A stretch of DNA of 38,851 nt from Oscillospiraceae bacterium (lineage in GTDB: Bacteria > Bacillota > Clostridia > Saccharofermentanales > Saccharofermentanaceae), in assembly GCA_902782125.1 (NCBI GenBank), contig CACZMA010000003.1, positions 151,429 through 190,279 of the forward strand. The letters run 5' to 3'. The position numbers and the translations under genes are program-made. A model generated the notes under the pieces. That model was not told where the DNA came from, searched no databases, and saw nothing but the letters and a program-made list of their open reading frames with translations. Positions 1 through 7,029 of the stretch are shown piece after piece (the stretch's first letter is position 1; every line of letters begins with the position of its first letter).

Positions 1-1123
1 CGAGAAGGAACGCCACTGCACCCGCTGCGACGCAGACTAACAGATTGATCAGTATATCCTGCGTGATGAATACGGGAGCGCTGTCATAGACCAGCTCGTT
101 ATTCATCGTTCCGAAGCCGTTGCTGAACAACTGCGAATTGACTACGAGAAGACATGTCAGGATGAACATTACATAAGACATCGCGCGCTTGCCCTTGTCA
201 GATGCGATGGCGCAGAACACAGAAGGCCACAGCACGAACAGACCCAGACCGAGGCATAGCGAATCAACAAGGTAGATGTTCGGATCGCCCATTGTGCAGA
301 TGTTGACAAACTCCTGTGGAGCGAGGCTCATGACAGAAGACGGCAGGAACCATCCCATGTAGAATCCTGCCGCTATGCAGGACATAATAAACAGCACCTG
401 ATGTCTTTGTGTGTATACTTTCTCCTTTGCTTCAGGCTTCTCCTTGATAGGGAAGAACTTGAGCAGGATGTTCTTTACGAGTGCAAACAGGTTGTTGCAT
501 GTCCAGTAGAGGACCATGCCCGAAGGCGAATTATACAGAAGGATAAGGAATACCGCTGCCATCGCATAGAGCTGGAGCTTGGACTTCAGCGGGAGCCCCT
601 TGGTATAGATGGCGCTCGAGATGACATTGACGAGAGTCATGATTATCGGGAGCACATTGATCGTGACCGCGCCGAGAACGAGGAGAGCATCGGGCTTTCC
701 GAGATCCGCTATCGGCCCGAAAGCAGCACCCGTGAGATACATGTTGTTCGACAGCATCCTGTAGGCTGCGAGGAAGAACGGGATCTGCAGCAGCAGTGAT
801 ACCGTGCTCTTGACTACGCTTAACGGGCTGTAGTCATTCTGGCGGTAATATGTCTGGAGCATCATGAAGCGCTCGTCGCCCTTGAAGACCTTCTTGATGT
901 GATCGATGACGGGCCCCAGCTTCTCTTCCTTGAGCCTGGTCTCCTCCTGGATCCTGTCGGCACGCCTGTACAGAGGGAGTACCAGCAGGCTGAACGCCAG
1001 ACTTAAGAATATGACGGAAACACCCGCACTGCGGATGTTCTTGTTCAGTATTGAGAATATGATCTCGAACACCTTCTCCAGCGGTCCGAAGATCAAAGAA
1101 TATAGCGCGCTTAAAATTTGCAT
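1..1123 (-). CDS. YidC/Oxa1-like membrane protein, partial (runs off the window start)
   Basis: The minus strand is open from the ATG at 1123 to base 1, giving 374 residues without a stop; the C-terminus lies outside the window. The product is collinear with the N-terminal part of the protein at 2515-5136: both share stretches such as LVLPLY, FKGDERFM, YRQ-DYSPL and SLLLQIPFF, then a second group of membrane helices. The first part (to about residue 230) matches the YidC/Oxa1/Alb3 insertase fold; the second is a further membrane region also present in the paralogue. In the paralogue a sulfatase-like domain follows, so one is expected here but cannot be seen. The start is supported by alignment of the two N-termini. 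It is divergent from the glycerophosphotransferase gene. No Shine-Dalgarno sequence is present and a -10 box lies 5 bases from the ATG. Assignment to the YidC superfamily is firm; its role as a general insertase is doubtful. Confidence 0.82.
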   Translation of the reverse strand, partial: MQILSALYSLIFGPLEKVFEIIFSILNKNIRSAGVSVIFLSLAFSLLVLPLYRRADRIQEETRLKEEKLGPVIDHIKKVFKGDERFMMLQTYYRQNDYSPLSVVKSTVSLLLQIPFFLAAYRMLSNNMYLTGAAFGPIADLGKPDALLVLGAVTINVLPIIMTLVNVISSAIYTKGLPLKSKLQLYAMAAVFLILLYNSPSGMVLYWTCNNLFALVKNILLKFFPIKEKPEAKEKVYTQRHQVLFIMSCIAAGFYMGWFLPSSVMSLAPQEFVNICTMGDPNIYLVDSLCLGLGLFVLWPSVFCAIASDKGKRAMSYVMFILTCLLVVNSQLFSNGFGTMNNELVYDSAPVFITQDILINLLVCVAAGAVAFLL

Positions 1124-1128
1124 AGCCA

Positions 1129-1157
1129 ATTCTAACCCTTATTCGCATTTCTGACAA
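1129..1157 (-). promoter_or_regulatory. Promoter of the partial YidC-like gene, very close to the ATG
   Basis: On the minus strand TTGTCA (1152-1157), a 17-base spacer and TAGAAT (1129-1134) form a good sigma-A promoter. Only five bases separate the -10 box from the ATG at 1123, so transcription should begin at or next to the start codon. Confidence 0.6.
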
Positions 1158-1181
1158 ATTTATTATTTAAAATAACAGAAT

Positions 1182-1210
1182 TTGATTTAAGCGGGACTTA
1201 AATATATAAT
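1182..1210 (+). promoter_or_regulatory. Promoter of the glycerophosphotransferase / YidC-sulfatase operon
   Basis: TTGATT (1182-1187), a 17-base spacer and a perfect TATAAT (1205-1210) precede the gene starting at 1235. A GAGAGGTG ribosome binding site follows before the ATG. The promoter is back to back with the one for the divergent YidC-like gene. Confidence 0.7.
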
Positions 1211-1234
1211 TCCCTCGAATACGAGAGGTGTAAT

Positions 1235-2518
1235 ATGGTTCGTTTGTATATCGATCCGGGAACAGGCAGCATGCTGTTCACCGTTTTCATAGGCATCATA
1301 AGTGCGGCAGTATATGTCGCCAGAGCCGTCATAATCAAGATCAAGAATTCAGTCGGCGCCGGCAAGAAGATCCAGGCCGACAAGAACAAGATCCCGATAG
1401 TCATATTCTCAGATCACAAGCGTTACTTCACGACGTTCAAGCCGATCTGCGACGAGCTCGACAAGAAGGGCATCCGCACGGTCTATATGACGATGTCTCC
1501 GGACGATCCGGCTCTCGAGACTCACTATGAGAACATCACGGCCGAGTTCATCGGCTCAGGCAACGACGCCTTCGCCCGCATGAACCTTCTGAACGCGAGG
1601 ATCGTGCTCTCGACCACGCCCAGCATCGATGTTTTCCAGTGGAAGCGCTCCAAGGACGTCGACTGGTATGTACATGTCCTCCACAGCGCAGGAGACGTTA
1701 CCATGTACCGCCTCTTCGGCATCGATTACTACGATGCCATCCTGACTTCCGGCAAGTTCCAGGAAGACGAGGTCAGGGCTCTCGAGAAGATGAGGAATCT
1801 CCCTGCCAAGGAACTCTACAGGGCAGGCATCCCCTACATGGATGAGATGCTCAAGCGTGCCAAGACTTATGAGAGGAAGCAGGGCGACGTTCCCACCGTC
1901 CTTCTCGCTCCCACATGGGGTGAGTACGGCCTCCTGAACAGATACGGCGAAGAGCTCATCAGGAGCCTTGTCGATACGGGATATAACATTGTTATACGCC
2001 CTCACCCCCAGTCATTTACGGCTGACAAGGACATCATCGACGGCCTCATGAGCAAGTTCCCCGAATCAGACAAGCTTCACTGGAACCGCGACAACGACAA
2101 CTTCGAAGCCCTCGCTGATTCCGACATAATGATCTCCGACTTCTCGGCGGTCAACTTCGACTACGCATTCGTCTTCGATAAACCCCTGATCTACTCGAAC
2201 ACGGGCTTCACCAAGAACCTGTACGATGCCTGGAGATTCGAAGAAGATCCATGGAACGTAGCAACGCCCAGAAGGATCGGCATCGAACTCACCAAGGAGA
2301 ATATCCCTAACCTTAAGCAGATAATCGATGATTCCATCGGCAATACGAGCCTGGACGAAGCCAGGAACGAGGCAAAGAACGAGACATGGTGCAACATAGG
2401 CTCGTCCGCAGCGGTCATCGCGGATTACCTCGCAGACAAATACGAAGAACTCAGCAGGAAAGACATCCCTGAAGAGGCAGAGAAGAAGACTGAAGCTGCA
2501 GCGGAGGTATCGGTATGA
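1235..2518 (+). CDS. CDP-glycerol glycerophosphotransferase-like protein (TagB/TagF superfamily)
   Basis: This 427-residue protein begins with the motif YIDPGTGS and one membrane helix (about residues 8-34), then a basic linker and a soluble catalytic part. The C-terminal half carries signatures of the CDP-glycerol poly(glycerophosphate) glycerophosphotransferase family: an APTWGEYG segment, RPHPQ, and SDIMISDFSAVNFDYAF followed by KPLIY. Members transfer glycerol phosphate (or related polyol phosphate) from a CDP-activated donor onto teichoic-acid linkage units or surface glycans at the inner face of the membrane. The start has a GAGAGGTG site. The stop overlaps the ATG of the YidC-sulfatase fusion by four bases (ATGA), so the two are translationally coupled. 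Donor and acceptor cannot be told from sequence; classical teichoic-acid synthesis is possible but no other tag/tar gene is in the window. The family is clear, the exact reaction inferred. Confidence 0.8.
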   Translation: MVRLYIDPGTGSMLFTVFIGIISAAVYVARAVIIKIKNSVGAGKKIQADKNKIPIVIFSDHKRYFTTFKPICDELDKKGIRTVYMTMSPDDPALETHYENITAEFIGSGNDAFARMNLLNARIVLSTTPSIDVFQWKRSKDVDWYVHVLHSAGDVTMYRLFGIDYYDAILTSGKFQEDEVRALEKMRNLPAKELYRAGIPYMDEMLKRAKTYERKQGDVPTVLLAPTWGEYGLLNRYGEELIRSLVDTGYNIVIRPHPQSFTADKDIIDGLMSKFPESDKLHWNRDNDNFEALADSDIMISDFSAVNFDYAFVFDKPLIYSNTGFTKNLYDAWRFEEDPWNVATPRRIGIELTKENIPNLKQIIDDSIGNTSLDEARNEAKNETWCNIGSSAAVIADYLADKYEELSRKDIPEEAEKKTEAAAEVSV

Positions 2519-5136
2519 ACATCTGGATGTATCTTTACGATCTTTTTATCTACCCGATCGAACTTGTCTTCGAGATACTGTTCTCGCTGATATTCAAGAT
2601 GACCGGCAACGAGGCGCTCGCCCTGATCCTGCTCTCTCTGGCGGTCAACTTCCTCGTTCTTCCGCTCTACAACAGAGCCGACAAGATACAGGAGATCTCC
2701 CGTAACAAGGAAAAGGAGATCGCTCCCTTCATCAAGCACATAAGACAGAACTTCAAGGGCGACGAACGCTTCATGCTCCTGCAGACCTGCTACAGACAGC
2801 ATGACTACAGTCCGCTCAACGTCCTGAAGAGCTCGGTATCACTGCTGCTGCAGATCCCGTTCTTCATGGCAGCATACAACATGCTCTCCGACAACAGGCT
2901 CCTCGCGGGCACTTCCATGGGCCCCATCAAGGATCTGTCTGCGCCTGACGGACTTATCGTCATCGGCACTCTGGCGATCAACCTTCTGCCTATCCTGATG
3001 ACGGTCATCAACCTGATCTCCGGCCTCATCTACGGCAAGGACATGCCGCTCAAATCCATGATCCAGCTCTACGCGCTCGCCGCAGTGTTCCTCGTACTTC
3101 TGTACAACTCACCTGCAGGCCTCGTCTTCTACTGGACACTCAACAACGTATTCTCACTCTGCAAGAACATAGTCATCAGGCTGATGGCAAAGCACAAGAA
3201 GGACAAGGCTTCTGCGCCCGCATCGAAAGCGAAGGACGCCACGGGTCTCGTCTTCCTCGCATCATCCGTCTTCCTTGCGGTCTACGTCGGCTTCTATCTG
3301 CCTTCTTGCGTAATGATGTCCTCACCCAAGGAATTCGTTAACCGCGCCACGCTCATCAATCCCGCGACTTATCTCGCAGTTCCGTTCATCACGGACATCG
3401 GACTGTTCGTTATCTGGGGCGGTATGTTCTATCTTCTCGCATCACCCAAGGCGCGTAAGATAATGACTTCGTTCATGTTCGCCGCTGCCTGCTGCTCGGT
3501 ATTCACCGGCCAGCTCTTCAGCAACGAATACGGCACGATGTCATCTCTTCTCGTCTATGATCAGATCATCAATCCCAAGACGACTCAGATCCTTCTTAAC
3601 CTGGGCGGCATCATCCTGATAACGGCAGTATGCTTCGTCCTCGTTAAGTTCTTAAAGCCTCTCGCGGGCACGATCGCCGGTGTCGGCGCCGTAGTCATGA
3701 TCGTCATGACCTGCATGAACATCGCCGTCATCACGGATACATTCAAGTGGAAGTTCGATGAGGACCTTAACAGTTCTGCCAAGCCTGAGTTCACGCTCTC
3801 GACGGAAGGTCAGAACGTCGTCGTCATCATGGTCGACCGTGCGGTAGGCCCGATGGTGCCGTATATTTTCGCCGAGAACCCGGAGCTTGTGGAGAAGTTC
3901 GACGGCTTCACGTACTACGAGAACACGATGTCGTTCGGACCTTCGACGAATTTCGGTGCGCCCGCGCTCTACGGCGGATATGACTACCTGCCCTACGACA
4001 TGAACCAGCAGAACGACAGGCTCCTCGTGGACAAGCACAACGAGTCGCTGAAGGTACTGCCCACAATCTTTACGAACGAAGGATACAACTGCACATTTGT
4101 TAACCCGACCTATGCGGGTTACTCGTGGATACCTGACCTTTCCGTCTTCGACGACATGGAGAATGTCGATGCATATAACATCGGATACAACTTCGTCGAC
4201 GGTATCGAAGGCTACTGCGCAGGTGCCGAGAACATAATGCTCCACAACCTGTGCTGCTTCTCGTTCTTCAAGGCAAGCCCGCTGTTCATGCAGCTCGCGA
4301 TCTACGACAACGGCAACTACAACACGCTCGGTCTGATAGACTACGATGCGGCCATCCAGACCACGAACGGCCTGTCCCAGGCATACGGTCACAACGTTGA
4401 TTTCGAAGCTCAGTACTACGCTCTGAAGGGCATGCCCGAGATGACGCAGATCCTTGATGACGACAGCGACAACCTGCTCATCTTCTGCACCGAGATCACG
4501 CACAATCCGACCCTGCTCCAGGAGCCTGATTACGTACCTCAGTCCATCGTCGACAATACCGCTTACGATACCGACTGGGATTCAAAGTTCACGATCGACG
4601 GCATAACGATGAAGATGGAGAACATCACGCAGGTCAAGCACTATGAGGTCAACGTCGCTGCTTACATGCTCCTCGGCGAATGGTTCGACTATCTGCGCGA
4701 GAACGGACTGTACGATAACACCAGGATCATCATCGTTGCAGACCACGGATACTTCCTCGGTCAGTTCGACTATATGCTGAACGACAACATCAAGGCGATG
4801 ACGGTAAAGAGCGATAACAATTTCGATGCCGAGAGCTTTGCTCCGGTACTGATGGTAAAGGATTTCGGCGCGACGGGATTCAACGTATCTTCCGATTTCA
4901 TGACCAATGCGGATACGCCTTATCTCGCGACGGAAGGCATCATCGACAACCCGACCAACCCGTTCACAGGCAACCCGCTCATCATGAGCAGCGATTACAA
5001 GGGAACGATGTTCATTACAGGCTCGGGAGAATTCAACGTCAAGGAAGCAGACACCACATTCCTCGCAGGTCCGTGGTACATCGCTCCGGGCGGCCTGAAG
5101 AACGTCGCCGCTTGGCAGTTCGTATTCTGGGGCTGA
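2515..5136 (+). CDS. Fusion of YidC/Oxa1-like insertase, membrane domain and sulfatase/LtaS-like domain
   Basis: This 873-residue protein has three parts. Residues 1 to about 235 resemble YidC/Oxa1, with LVLPLYNRADK, a basic cytoplasmic loop, LLLQIPFFMAAY and NSPAGLVFYWTLNN. Residues about 240-415 add roughly five further helices. From about 423 an extracellular domain resembles the sulfatase/alkaline-phosphatase superfamily seen in lipoteichoic-acid synthases: VVIMVDR with D441 as probable metal ligand, a Ser/Thr-rich PSTNFG segment with T478 as possible nucleophile, THNP, and VADHG with D743 and H744. The end carries NPFTGNP. Canonical YidC proteins are about 210-290 residues in Gram-positives and lack this domain. 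Coupling to the glycerophosphotransferase upstream suggests phosphoglycerol (or similar) chemistry on a surface polymer, with the insertase fold used for lipid or glycan handling. That function is an inference. The end is two bases from the end of the convergent SGNH gene. Confidence 0.82.
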   Translation: MNIWMYLYDLFIYPIELVFEILFSLIFKMTGNEALALILLSLAVNFLVLPLYNRADKIQEISRNKEKEIAPFIKHIRQNFKGDERFMLLQTCYRQHDYSPLNVLKSSVSLLLQIPFFMAAYNMLSDNRLLAGTSMGPIKDLSAPDGLIVIGTLAINLLPILMTVINLISGLIYGKDMPLKSMIQLYALAAVFLVLLYNSPAGLVFYWTLNNVFSLCKNIVIRLMAKHKKDKASAPASKAKDATGLVFLASSVFLAVYVGFYLPSCVMMSSPKEFVNRATLINPATYLAVPFITDIGLFVIWGGMFYLLASPKARKIMTSFMFAAACCSVFTGQLFSNEYGTMSSLLVYDQIINPKTTQILLNLGGIILITAVCFVLVKFLKPLAGTIAGVGAVVMIVMTCMNIAVITDTFKWKFDEDLNSSAKPEFTLSTEGQNVVVIMVDRAVGPMVPYIFAENPELVEKFDGFTYYENTMSFGPSTNFGAPALYGGYDYLPYDMNQQNDRLLVDKHNESLKVLPTIFTNEGYNCTFVNPTYAGYSWIPDLSVFDDMENVDAYNIGYNFVDGIEGYCAGAENIMLHNLCCFSFFKASPLFMQLAIYDNGNYNTLGLIDYDAAIQTTNGLSQAYGHNVDFEAQYYALKGMPEMTQILDDDSDNLLIFCTEITHNPTLLQEPDYVPQSIVDNTAYDTDWDSKFTIDGITMKMENITQVKHYEVNVAAYMLLGEWFDYLRENGLYDNTRIIIVADHGYFLGQFDYMLNDNIKAMTVKSDNNFDAESFAPVLMVKDFGATGFNVSSDFMTNADTPYLATEGIIDNPTNPFTGNPLIMSSDYKGTMFITGSGEFNVKEADTTFLAGPWYIAPGGLKNVAAWQFVFWG

Positions 5137-5138
5137 TA

Positions 5139-5768
5139 TCAGGAGACGATCATCGAAGCGACAGCTTCGGCAAGAACCTTATGGGCATCAGCAGTAAGAT
5201 GAAGGCCGTCCTCTTTGGACGGTCTTATATATTCCGCGGCATTGAGGAAACCAACGCCTAAGTCGGATGCGACATTAAGATAATACTTCGCGAGGTGCTT
5301 GGACTTCTCGCAGCATGCTTCATCGAAGCTTCCTGCGAAGGGACCGTTGATAACATCTTCGGTTATCTCCGGAGGCGATACGATGATCACTTCAGGTGCG
5401 TATTTCTGCTTATATACAAGAGTATCCACGGCAGCTTTTACGACGGCTCTCATGCCTTCTGCGATTTCTTCACAGGAAGCGCCGTAACATATCTTCATGT
5501 CGTTGCTGCCGAGCATGATGACAAGGATGTCCACGGGGCGGTGCGAGCACACGATGCCCTTGATGTAATCCAGACCGATCTTCCAGTCATCATCGGGATC
5601 ATCGAAGACGGTCGTGCGTCCGTTGCATCCTTCTTCGACGACTTCATATCCGTCTCCGAGAATGCGCCCGAGGACACAGGGCCACCTCGTGTCCGCATCA
5701 TATCTTCCGCCCGTTGCCGGGTCATATCCGTATGTGTTGGAATCGCCGTAACAGAGGACGGTCTTCAT
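5139..5768 (-). CDS. SGNH/GDSL-family hydrolase (esterase)
   Basis: The 209-residue protein carries the blocks of the SGNH hydrolase superfamily: YGDSNTYG near the N-terminus with the catalytic serine, the glycine of block II (GCNGRT), LGSND for block III, and DGLHLTADAHK near the C-terminus with the Asp-His pair. Relatives are annotated as arylesterases or lysophospholipase L1-like enzymes. There is no signal peptide, so it should be cytosolic. The reading frame extends upstream, but the ATG at 5768 is preferred because GDS blocks normally begin a few residues from the N-terminus and because the ATG lies one base after the stop of the regulator gene upstream, which suggests translational coupling. 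The substrate is unknown; an acyl or acetyl ester of a sugar or lipid is likely. Co-transcription with an NrtR-like regulator suggests control by a nucleotide-sugar type signal. Confidence 0.85.
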   Translation of the reverse strand: MKTVLCYGDSNTYGYDPATGGRYDADTRWPCVLGRILGDGYEVVEEGCNGRTTVFDDPDDDWKIGLDYIKGIVCSHRPVDILVIMLGSNDMKICYGASCEEIAEGMRAVVKAAVDTLVYKQKYAPEVIIVSPPEITEDVINGPFAGSFDEACCEKSKHLAKYYLNVASDLGVGFLNAAEYIRPSKEDGLHLTADAHKVLAEAVASMIVS

Positions 5769-5769
5769 A

Positions 5770-6465
5770 TCAGCCCTTGAACTTGTAGTAGCGGCTCGGT
5801 CTGTGGGCATCGCCCGACGTCATGTGGTCCGTCTCTACTATCATCTCTGCGATCTTCTTACGGAAGTTTGCCTTATAGAGCTTCTTGCCGAGAAGTATCT
5901 CGTATACCTTCTGAAGTTCGGGAAGAGTAAATTCCTCCGGCATCAGGTTGAACGGCAGGCTCGTGCTCTCCGTCTTGGAACGAATGCGCTCTCTTCCGCA
6001 CTCGATGATCTGCCTGTGGTCGAAAGCAACTTCCTCGCCGGAAGACAGCAGTGCATCGACGTCGGTAAGCTCCGTCTTCTCGCTTCTGAGACCCGTTCTC
6101 AGGTGGATCTTCCCGATCGGAACGAGTGCGATATACGCGATGGAGATTACTCTCATACGGGGGTCTCTGTCGATCTCGCCGAACGCATACAGCTGCTCGA
6201 AATAGATATCTTCAAGACCCGCCTCTTCCTTGATGCCGCGCTTTGCCGCTTCGTCAACGGATTCGGTCATTCCCACGAATACGCCCGGAAGCGCGAGTTC
6301 GCCCTTAAAAGGATATTCCTGTCTTCTGACGGTTACGATCTTCAGTTTGCCGTCTTCTACCGTGAATACGAGAAGGTCGACCGCCACCGAGGGTTTCTCG
6401 AAAGCATCGCTGCTGTAAGTCTTAAGGAATTCCTGTTCTGCCTTGATCTTGTCTTTCTTTGCCAT
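5770..6465 (-). CDS. NrtR-type regulator: Nudix domain plus winged helix
   Basis: The 231-residue protein has a Nudix domain (about residues 25-150) followed by a C-terminal winged-helix segment reading FTLPELQKVYEILLGKKL, NFRKK and, near the end, HRPSRYYKF. This layout is that of the NrtR family (Nudix-related transcriptional regulators), which bind ADP-ribose or similar ligands and repress NAD or sugar genes. The Nudix box is degenerate: in the canonical G-x5-E-x7-RE-x2-EE-x-G pattern, the first glycine is valine and the RE pair is RG, while KEEAGL is kept. That argues for ligand sensing rather than hydrolysis. The frame is open further upstream, but the ATG at 6465 has a GGGAG site and lies downstream of a strong promoter. 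It probably represses its own operon with the SGNH hydrolase. No NAD biosynthesis gene is nearby. Confidence 0.83.
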   Translation of the reverse strand: MAKKDKIKAEQEFLKTYSSDAFEKPSVAVDLLVFTVEDGKLKIVTVRRQEYPFKGELALPGVFVGMTESVDEAAKRGIKEEAGLEDIYFEQLYAFGEIDRDPRMRVISIAYIALVPIGKIHLRTGLRSEKTELTDVDALLSSGEEVAFDHRQIIECGRERIRSKTESTSLPFNLMPEEFTLPELQKVYEILLGKKLYKANFRKKIAEMIVETDHMTSGDAHRPSRYYKFKG

Positions 6466-6504
6466 GTTAAGCCACTCTCCCTTATCAAATATCCTGATGA
6501 TAGA

Positions 6505-6533
6505 ATAATAGTATTTAGTTGCTACTATGTCAA
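6505..6533 (-). promoter_or_regulatory. Promoter of the NrtR-SGNH operon with an internal palindrome
   Basis: On the minus strand TTGACA (6528-6533), a 17-base spacer and TATTAT (6505-6510) form a near-consensus promoter. The spacer holds an imperfect palindrome TAGTTGCTACTA (6516-6527, ten of twelve positions symmetric), and ATAGTA/TACTAT arms at 6508-6513 and 6523-6528 overlap both boxes. This is a likely autoregulatory operator for the NrtR-like protein. Confidence 0.6.
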
Positions 6534-6590
6534 GGTTATTATTGACCCATAACAAGGGATATAATCAAAGAAAAACTGCGGAGGCATAAT

Positions 6591-6935
6591 ATGGACTGGA
6601 ATGATTTTGATATCGGCACATCCTGGATCGACAGATTCTCATACTACCTGGATCCTGCAAACAGCGGCAAAGTAAGTAAGGACGACCTTCTCAGCGCCCT
6701 GTCAGTCGCGGTGGCGATGTACTGCGATGAGTACCAGAATACCTGCCTGCTCGAGGATAAGCTGGTCGCATCTTTCGGTGAGGAAGCCCTCGAGAAGGTC
6801 GTGGAAGACGGCACTCCGGAAGATGACGTTATCCGTTATATGGCTGTCGGAGAGGCTCCTACCACGGAAGCCCGCGTAAAGCTTGCCCTGGGATATCTGG
6901 GTGACCTCAGGAAGGGCGACGGCGAAGATACCTGA
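6591..6935 (+). CDS. Small acidic protein of unknown function
   Basis: The 114-residue product is soluble and acidic, with no signal peptide, membrane segment or motif that I recognise. It is rich in Asp and Glu and predicted mostly helical (segments around DLLSALSVAVAMYCDEYQ and KLALGYLGDLRK). The ATG at 6591 has a good GGAGG site (6580-6584) and a TATAAT box lies at 6560-6565, which supports a real gene. It stands between the NrtR operon, which is divergent, and glmS, which has its own promoter, so it may be monocistronic. Function is unknown. Confidence 0.6.
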   Translation: MDWNDFDIGTSWIDRFSYYLDPANSGKVSKDDLLSALSVAVAMYCDEYQNTCLLEDKLVASFGEEALEKVVEDGTPEDDVIRYMAVGEAPTTEARVKLALGYLGDLRKGDGEDT

Positions 6936-6965
6936 ACATTGCTTCAATTATGCCGTATAAGTATT

Positions 6966-6993
6966 TTGACACCTTAATAATAATTGCTATAAT
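6966..6993 (+). promoter_or_regulatory. glmS promoter
   Basis: TTGACA (6966-6971), a 16-base spacer and TATAAT (6988-6993), both perfect consensus boxes, lie 36 bases before the glmS start. An AGAGGTG site at 7016-7022 follows. The leader is too short for a glmS ribozyme. Confidence 0.75.
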
Positions 6994-7029
6994 GCGTAAT
7001 TAAATTTTCTGACACAGAGGTGTGAAGAT

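Noticed and set aside
3652..4503. 283-codon open frame opposite the YidC-sulfatase gene
   Set aside because: It is antisense to a well-supported coding region and its product is rich in Val, Arg and His without family motifs, as expected for a shadow frame in this composition.
6936..7029. glmS ribozyme/riboswitch
   Set aside because: The gap before glmS is only 94 bases and holds a consensus promoter 36 bases from the start, leaving no room for the roughly 150-base or longer ribozyme.
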